Notes under the pieces: generated by a model | What the model was told of the DNA's origin: nothing | Database searches by the model: none | The model's input: only the letters and a program-made list of their open reading frames with translations | Made by a program: the position numbers and the translations under genes | NCBI GenBank assembly: GCA_030650875.1 | Contig: JAUSDK010000049.1 | Span: forward strand, 1-35,468 | Reading direction: 5' to 3' | Length of the DNA: 35,468 bases | Source: Polaromonas sp. | GTDB taxonomy: Bacteria; Pseudomonadota; Gammaproteobacteria; Burkholderiales; Burkholderiaceae_C | Shown: piece by piece, positions 6,648-13,847 of the stretch | Numbering within the stretch: the first letter of the stretch is position 1 | Layout of the letters: each line of letters opens with the position of its first letter

Positions 6648-8519
6648 TCAGCCGGCGGGCGCCTTGGCATGCATGACCGCGAAACGTTTTTGCTGGTCAT
6701 ACGGAAACACGTCAAAGACATGGCCGGCCTGGATGCGCGCCTGGTGGCTCTGCCAGAAGGCCGCATCGAGCAAGTCGGCATGGTGCTTCATGAACACCGC
6801 GCGCACCGCGTCGTTGCCCAGCAAAAAGGGCGCAAAAGTTTCGGGGAACACGTCCTTGGGCCCGACCGAATACCAGACCTCAGCGCTCATTTCTTCTTCT
6901 TCGTTGCGCGGCGTCGGCACCTTGCGGAACTTGCAGTCGGTGATGTATTCGATCTCGTCGTAGTCGTAGAACACGACCTTGCCGTGGCGCGTGATGCCGA
7001 AGTTCTTGAACAGCATGTCGCCCGGAAAGATGTTGGCGGCCACCAGGTCCTTGATGGCGTTGCCGTACTCGACCACGGCGCGCTCGATCTGCGCCTGGGC
7101 GGCGGGCTCGCTCAAGCCGATGTCGAACGCTTCCTGCAGGTAGATGTTGAGCGGGATCATGCGCCGCTCGATGTAGACATGCTTGATGATGACTTCCATC
7201 CTGCCGTCGCCGTCGCGGTCGCTGATCTCCAGCTGGCTGGGCGCGAACTTCTGGATCTCGGCAATCAGCTCGTCGTCAAAGCGGTCGCGCGGAAACGCGA
7301 CTTCGCTGTATTCCTGCGTGTCGGCCATGCGGCCCACGCGGTCATGCTGTTTGACCAGCAAATACTTGCCCTTGATCTGCTCGCGCGTAGTGTCCTTGGG
7401 TGGCGGGTAGAAGTCCTTGATGACCTTGAACACATAGGGAAACGAAGGCAGGTCAAACACCAGCATGACCATGCCCTTGATGCCGGGGGCGATGCGGAAC
7501 TGGTCGGTGGAGTGGCGCAGGTGGTGCAGAAAGTCGCGGTAAAACAGCGTCTTGCCCTGCTTGGCCAGCCCCAGCGCGTTGTAGATTTCGGCGCGCGGCA
7601 TGCGCGGCATCATGCTGCGCAAAAACTGCACGTAGGCCGACGGAATGCCCATGTCGACCATGAAGTAGGCGCGTGCAAAGCTGAACAGCATCAGCAAGTC
7701 GTCCTCGCCAAACAGCGCCGCGTCAATCACCAGCCGGCCAGAATCAGCCAGGCCGAACATGCCCTCGCGGCCGCCGGCCGGGGCCTGGCCCGGCGCGGGC
7801 TGGCGGTGCAAAATCGGCAGGGCAAACGGGATCTCGTTGAATCCGTTGATGATCTTGCCGACCACGTAGGCGCCCTTGTTGCGGAAAAACAGGCTGGAAA
7901 GCACCTGGATCTGGAAATTGGCGCGCAACTTGACGTCGCCCAGGCGCCGCGTCATGGCCTCTGACACGTAACCGGCATCGCGCGCGAGGTCTTGAAACTC
8001 CAGCCGCAAATCAAAGTCGCGCACCAGCGTGACGACGGTGTCGTGCATGCTGTCCCGGCTCGGGTAGTAGGCGCGGTAGGTAGGCCGGGCCGTGGGCTCG
8101 CTGTTTTCGATGTACTCGGTGCTGACGGCGGGCCGGACAAAAATGAAATCGTTCTGGAAATAGCTGCGGTGCAGGATTTTGGTGGTGACCGAGTTGAAAA
8201 AGGTCTCGGCCAGCTCGGGCTGGTGGTGGTCGATCAGCAGGCCGATGTAGTGCAGCTTGACCTGGTGCCAGACGTCCATGGACTGCTCGCCGGCCTTGAA
8301 TTCACGCTCCAGCCGCGTCGACGCTTCGCGCACCCGCAGGTCGTAAAACTCAATGCGCTCGCGCTGGGCGCGCTGCTGGCCGTGCCAGTCCGAGGTTTCG
8401 AACCGGTGCTTGGCCCGCGCCGATTCGGTGCGAAACAGCTGGTAATGGCGGTTGAAGCCGTCGATCATCGCCTTGGCGATGTCGTAGGCCATCGTGGAGT
8501 CAAGGCGCTGCGGAAACAT
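6648..8519 (-). CDS. aceK: Isocitrate dehydrogenase kinase/phosphatase
   Basis: 623 residues. AceK is a bifunctional enzyme that inactivates isocitrate dehydrogenase by phosphorylation and reactivates it, setting flux between the TCA cycle and the glyoxylate shunt. Recognisable parts are the N-terminal regulatory domain with [11 protein letters not shown] (117-127), the ATP-binding segment [11 protein letters not shown]...VFKVIKDF (350-370), and the C-terminal kinase core with [14 protein letters not shown] linker at about 238-255 is Pro/Ala/Gly-rich and looks species-variable. The ATG at 8519 has a GGAGA site. In enterics aceK sits with aceBA; here it lies between carbonic anhydrase (36 bp) and thiolase (50 bp) in an acyl-CoA catabolic operon. 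That suggests coordination of acetyl-CoA production with the glyoxylate branch. Confidence 0.97.
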   Translation of the reverse strand: MFPQRLDSTMAYDIAKAMIDGFNRHYQLFRTESARAKHRFETSDWHGQQRAQRERIEFYDLRVREASTRLEREFKAGEQSMDVWHQVKLHYIGLLIDHHQPELAETFFNSVTTKILHRSYFQNDFIFVRPAVSTEYIENSEPTARPTYRAYYPSRDSMHDTVVTLVRDFDLRLEFQDLARDAGYVSEAMTRRLGDVKLRANFQIQVLSSLFFRNKGAYVVGKIINGFNEIPFALPILHRQPAPGQAPAGGREGMFGLADSGRLVIDAALFGEDDLLMLFSFARAYFMVDMGIPSAYVQFLRSMMPRMPRAEIYNALGLAKQGKTLFYRDFLHHLRHSTDQFRIAPGIKGMVMLVFDLPSFPYVFKVIKDFYPPPKDTTREQIKGKYLLVKQHDRVGRMADTQEYSEVAFPRDRFDDELIAEIQKFAPSQLEISDRDGDGRMEVIIKHVYIERRMIPLNIYLQEAFDIGLSEPAAQAQIERAVVEYGNAIKDLVAANIFPGDMLFKNFGITRHGKVVFYDYDEIEYITDCKFRKVPTPRNEEEEMSAEVWYSVGPKDVFPETFAPFLLGNDAVRAVFMKHHADLLDAAFWQSHQARIQAGHVFDVFPYDQQKRFAVMHAKAPAG

Positions 8520-8555
8520 GTTTTCTCCGGTTTTTTGACGGCCAAGCCCGGCAGC

Positions 8556-9212
8556 CTACCGCCGGGCCGCCGACACCCCCGCAATGGCGGCCCGGTACAG
8601 GGGCTCGATCCCCTCCAGGCTGTCCAGCGTGATGTGCAGGTCTTGCAGCAGCCCGTCTTTCAGGCCATAGACCCAGCCGTGCAGGGAGACCCGCTGCCCG
8701 CGCGCCCAGGCATCCTGCATCACGGTGGTTTGCGCCACATTCATGACTTGCTCGATCACATTGAGCTCGCAGAGCATGTCAAGCCGCGCTTCGGGCGGCG
8801 CTGCCTGAAGAATCGTGCAATGGCGGTCCCGCACGTCCTTGATGTGGCGCAGCCAGTTGTCGACCAGCCCCATACGCAGGTTGTTCAGGGCCGCGTTCAC
8901 GCCGCCGCAGCCGTAGTGGCCCACCACCATCAGGTGCTCGACCTTGAGCTGGTCCACCGCAAACTGAATGGTGGACAGGCAGTTGAGGTCGGTGGGCACC
9001 ACCACGTTGGCGACGTTGCGGTGCACGAACACCTCGCCCGGCTCCAGCGCGGTGATCTGGTTGGCCGGCACCCGGCTGTCGGAGCAGCCTATCCACATGT
9101 ACTTGGGGTTTTGCTGGCTTTTCAGGCTGGTGAAAAAGCCGGGGCGTTCGCGCTCCATTTGCGCGGCCCAGGCGCGGTTGTCGGCAAAAAGGTCTGAAAT
9201 TGATTTGATCAT
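8556..9212 (-). CDS. can: Beta-class carbonic anhydrase
   Basis: 218 residues. It contains the complete beta-class zinc site: C43-S-D45-S-R47 and H99-Y-G-C102, where C43, H99 and C102 bind zinc and the D45-R47 dyad acts in catalysis. It interconverts CO2 and bicarbonate in the cytoplasm. No signal peptide is seen. It is 20 bp downstream of the isovaleryl-CoA dehydrogenase gene and 36 bp upstream of aceK, so it is probably co-transcribed. In leucine breakdown the next enzyme, methylcrotonyl-CoA carboxylase, consumes bicarbonate, which gives a plausible reason for the placement. That carboxylase is not encoded in this window. The ATG at 9212 has only a weak ribosome site. Confidence 0.95.
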   Translation of the reverse strand: MIKSISDLFADNRAWAAQMERERPGFFTSLKSQQNPKYMWIGCSDSRVPANQITALEPGEVFVHRNVANVVVPTDLNCLSTIQFAVDQLKVEHLMVVGHYGCGGVNAALNNLRMGLVDNWLRHIKDVRDRHCTILQAAPPEARLDMLCELNVIEQVMNVAQTTVMQDAWARGQRVSLHGWVYGLKDGLLQDLHITLDSLEGIEPLYRAAIAGVSAARR

Positions 9213-9232
9213 GCGCAGTATTTTCGCTGGCC

Positions 9233-10414
9233 TCAGCAGGTCTCGGCAAACAGCTCGCGGCCAATCAGCATGCGGCGGATTTCGCTGGTGCCGGCGCCGA
9301 TTTCATAGAGCTTGGCATCGCGCCAGAGGCGGCCCAGCGGGTAGTCGTTGATGTAGCCGTTGCCGCCGTAAATCTGCACGCCCTCGCCGGCCATCCAGGT
9401 GGCTTTTTCGGCGCACCAGAGAATGACGGAAGCGCAATCCTTGCGCACCTGGCGCACATGGTCCACGCCCAGCAGATCCAGGTTTTTGGCCACGGTGTAG
9501 GCAAACGAGCGGCCGGCCTGCAGCACGGTGTACATGTCGGCCACCTTGCCCTGGATCAGCTGGAACTCGCCAATGCTCTGGCCAAACTGCTTGCGGTCAT
9601 GGATGTAGGGCAGCACGCTGTCCATCACCGACTGCATGATGCCGAGCGGGCCGCCGGTGAGCACGGCGCGCTCGTAATCGAGCCCGCTCATCAGTACCTT
9701 GGCGCCGCTGTTGAGGCCGCCCAGGATGTTTTGCGCCGGCACCTCGACGTTGTTGAACACCAGCTCGCCGGTGTGGCTGCCGCGCATGCCGAGCTTGTCG
9801 AGTTTTTGCGCGACGGAAAAGCCGGGCATGCCTTTTTCAATCAGGAAGGCGGTCACACCGCGCGCGCCGAGCTCGGGTTCGGTCTTGGCGTAGACCACCA
9901 GCGTGTCGGCATCGGGGCCATTGGTGATCCACATCTTGCTGCCGTTCAGGACGTAGTAGCCGCCCTTGTCTTCGGCCTTGAGCTTCATGCTGATGACATC
10001 GCTGCCGGCGCCGGGCTCGCTCATGGCCAGCGCGCCGACATGCTCGCCGCTGATCAGCCTAGGCAGGTATTTCTGGCGCTGGGCGTCCGTGCCGTTGCGC
10101 TTGATCTGGTTGACGCACAAATTGCTGTGCGCGCCATACGACAGGCCGACCGAGGCGCTGGCGCGGCTGATTTCTTCCATGGCGATCATGTGGGCCAGGT
10201 AGCCCATGCCGGCGCCGCCGTATTCTTCCCCCACGGTGATGCCGAGCACGCCGAGCGCGCCCATCTTTTCCCACAGGTCCATCGGAAACTGGTCGTTTTT
10301 GTCGATCTCGGCGGCGCGCGGCGCGATTTCGGCTTGGGCAAAATCCCGCACCGCGTCGCGCAGGGCGTCGATGTCTTCGCCGAGCTGGAAATTGAGTCCG
10401 GGCATGTTGTTCAT
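9233..10414 (-). CDS. liuA: Isovaleryl-CoA dehydrogenase
   Basis: 393 residues with acyl-CoA dehydrogenase domains throughout: the FAD-binding signature [12 protein letters not shown] (about 128-139), MWITNG, and the C-terminal [18 protein letters not shown]. The position used as catalytic base in short-chain enzymes is Gly (IGAGTSE). A Glu is instead present in [12 protein letters not shown] (E248), which is the diagnostic base position of isovaleryl-CoA dehydrogenases. It oxidises isovaleryl-CoA to 3-methylcrotonyl-CoA in leucine catabolism, with ETF as electron acceptor. The start is the ATG at 10414 (MNNMPGLNF); a second ATG lies three codons in. It follows the thioesterase gene by 50 bp. 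The nearby LiuR-type regulator and palindrome support a leucine/isovalerate regulon. Confidence 0.95.
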   Translation of the reverse strand: MNNMPGLNFQLGEDIDALRDAVRDFAQAEIAPRAAEIDKNDQFPMDLWEKMGALGVLGITVGEEYGGAGMGYLAHMIAMEEISRASASVGLSYGAHSNLCVNQIKRNGTDAQRQKYLPRLISGEHVGALAMSEPGAGSDVISMKLKAEDKGGYYVLNGSKMWITNGPDADTLVVYAKTEPELGARGVTAFLIEKGMPGFSVAQKLDKLGMRGSHTGELVFNNVEVPAQNILGGLNSGAKVLMSGLDYERAVLTGGPLGIMQSVMDSVLPYIHDRKQFGQSIGEFQLIQGKVADMYTVLQAGRSFAYTVAKNLDLLGVDHVRQVRKDCASVILWCAEKATWMAGEGVQIYGGNGYINDYPLGRLWRDAKLYEIGAGTSEIRRMLIGRELFAETC

Positions 10415-10464
10415 GATGGAAGTCTTTCTTGAAAAGAGGATGGCGCCGCGCGGCGATTAATAGG

Positions 10465-10917
10465 TCAATAGGTCTTGGGCACGGGAACGATGGTTTGCTG
10501 CATCAGCGCGCAGGCGCTTTGCTTGCCACTGGCGTCCAGGTGCAGCACTTCCGCCGTGGTCACGATGATGCGCTTGCCGGCCTTGGCCACGCGGCCAACA
10601 GCGCGCAGCTCGCCGCCCTTGAAGCCGGCCAGGAAATTGATCTTGTATTCGACCGTCGTCACCTCGGAATCGGCGGCGACCACCGTCAGGGCCGCATAGC
10701 CACCGGCAATGTCGGCCAGCGCGCCCATGGCGCCGCCATGAAAGCCGCCCTGCTGCTGGTTCACGCGCTCCGAATACGGCAGCGCGACTTCGCACAGGCC
10801 CGGCTCCACGCGCACCAGCCGGGCACCCAAATGCTGCATCAGGCCCTGGCGCAGAAAGCTCGCTTCGATGCGCTGAAACAAGTCTGACGGGGCGGCAGGC
10901 GCAGTAGGTACAACCAT
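10465..10917 (-). CDS. PaaI-like hot-dog fold thioesterase
   Basis: 150 residues. The motif VNQQQGGFHGGAMGALADIAGG (about 52-73) is the conserved helix/loop of the PaaI/YigI hot-dog thioesterase family. It carries the HGG turn and the acidic residue in ALADIAGG used to activate water. VEYKINFLAGFKGGELRAVGRV follows as the second conserved strand pair. It would hydrolyse an acyl-CoA to free acid and CoA, possibly to relieve CoA trapping; the substrate is unknown. It is the first gene of the catabolic operon, 23 bp downstream of a predicted -10 box whose promoter contains the 26-bp palindrome. It starts at the ATG at 10917, with AAGG as a weak ribosome site. Confidence 0.88.
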   Translation of the reverse strand: MVVPTAPAAPSDLFQRIEASFLRQGLMQHLGARLVRVEPGLCEVALPYSERVNQQQGGFHGGAMGALADIAGGYAALTVVAADSEVTTVEYKINFLAGFKGGELRAVGRVAKAGKRIIVTTAEVLHLDASGKQSACALMQQTIVPVPKTY

Positions 10918-10940
10918 GGGGAGAGCCTTGTCTAAAGAGT

Positions 10941-10971
10941 TTTACAATTGACGTTTACGTAAACGTCAATT
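10941..10971 (-). promoter_or_regulatory. Perfect 26-bp palindrome within a predicted promoter (LiuR-type operator)
   Basis: Positions 10946-10971 form a perfect palindrome, each arm reading AATTGACGTTTAC. On the minus strand TTGACG (10969-10964) can serve as -35. A 17-bp spacer then leads to TGTAAA (10946-10941) as -10. The palindrome centre falls in the spacer, the classic position for MerR-family regulators. It lies between the stop of the MerR-type gene and the start of the thioesterase gene and would control the whole downstream operon. LiuR as the bound protein is inferred from the neighbour. Confidence 0.8.
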
Positions 10972-10976
10972 ATGGA

Positions 10977-11372
10977 CTATTTTGACTTTTTGGCCTTGCC
11001 CAGCAGCACCCGGGCTTCTTTTTCATGGGTCCGGATCTCGTCCAGATTGGCTTGCAGGTCCAGCATCTGGTCTTCGAGCTTCTTGCGGTGCTCGGCCAGA
11101 ATGGCCAGGAACTTCTGGAGCTGCGGCGCCGTGTCGCGCGGGCTGTCATAGGAGTCGATGATCTCCTTGGCCTCCACCAGCGACAGCCCCAGCCGCTTGG
11201 CGCGCAGCGTCAGCTTGAGCCGGGTGCGGTCGCGCGCCGTGTAAATGCGGTTGCGCCCGCCCGGACCTTCGCGCTCGGGTTGCAGCAGGCCCATGTCTTC
11301 GTAAAAGCGGATGGCGCGCGTGGTCAGGTCAAACTCTTTTGCCAGATCGCTGATGGTGTAAGTGGTGGCCAT
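10977..11372 (-). CDS. liuR: MerR-family transcriptional regulator, LiuR-like
   Basis: 131 residues. An N-terminal winged HTH (TYTISDLAKEFDLTTRAIRFYEDMGLL, then RIYTARDRTRLKLTLRAKRLG) has the MerR layout. It is followed by a coiled-coil dimerisation helix (about 75-125) ending in a Lys-rich tail. There is no cysteine-rich metal loop. This matches LiuR, the MerR-type regulator of branched-chain amino acid and fatty acid catabolism in proteobacteria, which usually represses in the absence of a pathway CoA intermediate. Its gene is directly upstream of the thioesterase/isovaleryl-CoA dehydrogenase operon. It has related palindromic sites both downstream (10946-10971) and upstream (11457-11490), so autoregulation is likely. 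The start is the ATG at 11372; no clear ribosome site is seen. Confidence 0.88.
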   Translation of the reverse strand: MATTYTISDLAKEFDLTTRAIRFYEDMGLLQPEREGPGGRNRIYTARDRTRLKLTLRAKRLGLSLVEAKEIIDSYDSPRDTAPQLQKFLAILAEHRKKLEDQMLDLQANLDEIRTHEKEARVLLGKAKKSK

Positions 11373-11456
11373 GGTGTGTTCAAGAAATGGGAAGGGCAGC
11401 GTTAAATGGGCGACATCGCCGGGTGGGCGCGTTCCTCATGAAAAGGGCCTTATGGC

Positions 11457-11490
11457 GTTTACGTTTACGTTTACGTCAACGTCAACGTCA
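11457..11490. promoter_or_regulatory. Hexamer array of overlapping LiuR-type half-sites
   Basis: Three GTTTAC hexamers in tandem (11457-11474) are followed by GTCAAC, GTCAAC and GTCA (11475-11490). Read on the minus strand, 11485-11464 matches the central 22 bp of the palindrome at 10948-10969 at 20 of 22 positions. The array lies 84 bp upstream of the liuR-type gene. On the minus strand TTGACG (11479-11474) and CATAAG (11454-11449) are 19 bp apart, the long spacer typical of MerR-activated promoters. Confidence 0.7.
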
Positions 11491-11509
11491 GATATGGCGC
11501 GAATATTAC

Positions 11510-11593
11510 ATGAACCTCCAGGCGCTTGAACTTGTCTATCCCGGGGCCGACACCTTGCCCGCGTCCAACGCCCTGGCCATCGCGGCTGCGCGG
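11510..11593 (+). other. Possible 5' remnant of a plus-strand gene downstream of the operator array
   Basis: An ATG at 11510 opens a plus-strand frame starting MNLQALELVYPGAD. Its codons have a strong G/C third-position bias for about 25-30 codons. The frame then runs antisense into the histidine-kinase-like gene, whose minus-strand stop is at 11594, where it is only a shadow. It could be the truncated start of a former LiuR-controlled gene. No ribosome site is visible and I do not recognise the peptide. Confidence 0.25.
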
Positions 11594-13132
11594 TCAGGGC
11601 GCGGGAGGGGCGCCCTGCGGCAGCGTCATGAAAAAACTGGCGCCGGACGGCCCGGCGGACTCCGCCCAGACCTCGCCGCCATGCCGGGCGGCAACGCCCT
11701 TGACGATCGCCAGCCCCAGTCCATTGCCGGGGAAGTCGGCCGAGGAGTGCAGGCGCTGAAATGCCGAAAACAGCTTTTCGCCATACGCCGCGTCAAAACC
11801 GGCGCCGTTGTCCGACACCACCAGGACCAACTCATCGTGCCGCTTTCCTGGCAGCAGCGCCACCTTGACCCAGGCCTCGGTCTTTTTGGACGTGAACTTC
11901 CAGGCATTTTCAAGCAGGCAGGCCAAGGCCAGCCCCAGCAGCCGCCTGTCGCCCACGACCGGCAGCGTGGCCGCCATCTCTATCGCCAGGACGCGGTCGG
12001 GGTCGCGCCTGGTCAAATCAGCGACCTGCGACCGGCACAGCGGCACCAGATCGATGGTTTCAAGATCGCAGGACAGTTGCGACAGCTGGGCCAGTGTCAG
12101 CAGGTCATCGACCAGCCTGGCGAGTTGCCGGGTGCTGGCCTGAATGCGGCTGACGTAATGCATCCCCTGCCCGTCCAGCACCGAGGCATATTTTTCAGCC
12201 AGCGTGGTCGCAAAACCGTTGGCCACATGCAAGGAATCCCGCAAGTCGCTCGATACCGCATGCGTGAACGCGTCCAGCTCATGCCTGGCGGTGGCCAGCT
12301 CGGTTTGCTGCCTGGCCAGCGCCTGCTCCAGTTCGGCATTGACCCGCCGCAGGGCGCTGTCGCCCAGGTGGCGCTGGGTGACATCGGCCAGACTCACCAG
12401 CACCGCCTGATGCTGGTTCCAGTTCATGTGGCCGCAGGCCAGCTCCACCAGCACCAGGTCCCCATCCGCTTTTCGCTGCTTGCACAGCCGCAGTTCAAAC
12501 CGAACCTCCCGGCCGGCTTCGCGGGGCGCCAGATCGCTGAGCAGCGCCGCACCCTCGCCATCGGCGAACAAAGCGTCCAGGCTAAGCGTCACAAACTCCT
12601 TGCGCGAAATTCCGTAAAAGCTGACGGCGGCGTGATTGGCGGCAAGAATCTGCAGCGAACTGCTGTCGAACATCCACATCGCCGTGGGGTTGGCATCAAA
12701 AAGCAGCTGGTTATAGCGCTCGCTGTCTTCCAGCAAGTGCTGCAACCGCTGCGTGGAGGATGCGTCGCTGAGGCTGACGACATACCCCGACGCGTCCCGC
12801 CTGAAGGTGTATTCGATCCAGCGGCCTTCAAACCGCTGATGGGCCACAAAGGCATGGCGCCCCGATGTCTGCAAGGCATTGATGGTCGCGCTTTCATGCT
12901 GCTCGGCGATTTCTTCAGGCACAGCATCCCAGATATCGCGTCCGGACACTGCCGCGAGCGTGCACTGCAAAAGCTCAAGTGCCCGGGCATTGGCATCGGT
13001 GATGCACCCGCGCCCGTCAAGCCGTACCGTCCCGTCGTTGGCAAGACCCAGGGGGCTCCAGCCGAGCGCTGCCAATCCGGCCGACGAGGCCTTGCCAGTC
13101 AGCTCGTTGCCTGGAAGCACCCGTGCGGGCAT
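11594..13132 (-). CDS. PAS-containing histidine kinase-like protein lacking the phospho-acceptor His
   Basis: 512 residues, no transmembrane segment. Two PAS-like regions (about 30-125 and 140-255) precede a coiled linker, a HisKA-like dimerisation region (about 285-350) and an intact HATPase domain. The ATPase has N-box N409 in LLENAWKF, G1 DNGAGFD (441-447) and G2 GNGLGLAIV (469-477). The H-box reads FTHAVSSDLRDSL: the invariant His of VSHDLR is Ser295 and the following Pro is lost. A His (H291) lies four residues earlier but outside the normal context. Autophosphorylation by the usual route is therefore doubtful. The ATG is 1 nt after the TGA of the upstream response regulator gene, implying translational coupling. 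It may be a pseudokinase, phosphatase or ligand-sensing partner. Confidence 0.9.
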   Translation of the reverse strand: MPARVLPGNELTGKASSAGLAALGWSPLGLANDGTVRLDGRGCITDANARALELLQCTLAAVSGRDIWDAVPEEIAEQHESATINALQTSGRHAFVAHQRFEGRWIEYTFRRDASGYVVSLSDASSTQRLQHLLEDSERYNQLLFDANPTAMWMFDSSSLQILAANHAAVSFYGISRKEFVTLSLDALFADGEGAALLSDLAPREAGREVRFELRLCKQRKADGDLVLVELACGHMNWNQHQAVLVSLADVTQRHLGDSALRRVNAELEQALARQQTELATARHELDAFTHAVSSDLRDSLHVANGFATTLAEKYASVLDGQGMHYVSRIQASTRQLARLVDDLLTLAQLSQLSCDLETIDLVPLCRSQVADLTRRDPDRVLAIEMAATLPVVGDRRLLGLALACLLENAWKFTSKKTEAWVKVALLPGKRHDELVLVVSDNGAGFDAAYGEKLFSAFQRLHSSADFPGNGLGLAIVKGVAARHGGEVWAESAGPSGASFFMTLPQGAPPAP

Positions 13133-13133
13133 G

Positions 13134-13778
13134 TCATTTGCGCCACTTGACGTTGGCCGTGACGAGCGCGGTCACGTAGCCCTGCAGCCAGTCAAAGTTG
13201 ACCGGTTTTTTCTGCAGGTGGGCGTGCACCGGAAGTCCGCCGCGATCAGTAATCGCCTCCAGCGGCAAGCCGCTGATGACCACGATCTGCATATCTGCCA
13301 GTTGCTGGTTGCGTTTGAGGGCTTTGAGCATCTCGATACCGTCGACCCCAGGCATGGACAAGTCGGTGATCAGCAAGTCAGGCCGCATGCTGCCAATGTC
13401 CATCAAGGCCTCCAGGGCCGAAGGCATCCAGGTGCAGTCGACCGGCAGGTCCCACTCGTCAAAATAGGCCCGGTACAACTCACGGGTGATCTCGTCGTCC
13501 TCGACGATCAGCACACGCAGACGGTGTTTGGGATTGGTATCGGCCCGTGAAAGTTGCGGGCTGTGCTTGGCCAGATAAGCGTTGATGGAGTGCAGCGCAA
13601 TGCGACGGTGTCCGCCCAGCGTTTTCCATGCTTCTATTTCGCCCTTTTCAACCAGCGACTGCACCGTGGCCACCGACAAGCCCAGCAGCTTGGCCGCGTA
13701 GCTTGTGCCGCAGTAGTCCGAACTGGAAAAGTCGTCCGCGGTGATGGCGGCTTCAAAAGTTTTGGGCTCACGTGACAT
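13134..13778 (-). CDS. Response regulator with N-terminal excisionase-type HTH and C-terminal receiver
   Basis: 214 residues from the ATG at 13778; a TTG at 13790 would add four residues. The N-terminal region contains an excisionase/MerR-like DNA-binding helix set (GTSYAAKLLGLSVATVQSLV, then IEAWKTLGGHRRI). The C-terminal half is a receiver: acidic pocket in LIVEDDE, phospho-acceptor Asp in LLITDLSMPG (D143 counted from the TTG start, D139 from the ATG), switch Ser in VVISGL, and the conserved Lys in KKPVNF. The order is the reverse of most response regulators, which carry the receiver first. It would sense phosphorylation from a kinase and change DNA binding; the targets are unknown. It is coupled to the His-less kinase gene downstream and lies 69 bp after the large kinase gene. 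Confidence 0.9.
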   Translation of the reverse strand: MSREPKTFEAAITADDFSSSDYCGTSYAAKLLGLSVATVQSLVEKGEIEAWKTLGGHRRIALHSINAYLAKHSPQLSRADTNPKHRLRVLIVEDDEITRELYRAYFDEWDLPVDCTWMPSALEALMDIGSMRPDLLITDLSMPGVDGIEMLKALKRNQQLADMQIVVISGLPLEAITDRGGLPVHAHLQKKPVNFDWLQGYVTALVTANVKWRK

Positions 13779-13847
13779 GGACGTGGGCAAAAGAAGTTAC
13801 GTTTATCATTTTTCCCATTTTAATTGACTCCGTCCGCTTTGGGACGC

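Noticed and set aside
13799-13810. ACGTTTA near the response regulator start as another LiuR-type operator
   Set aside because: There is only a single half-site with no inverted partner.
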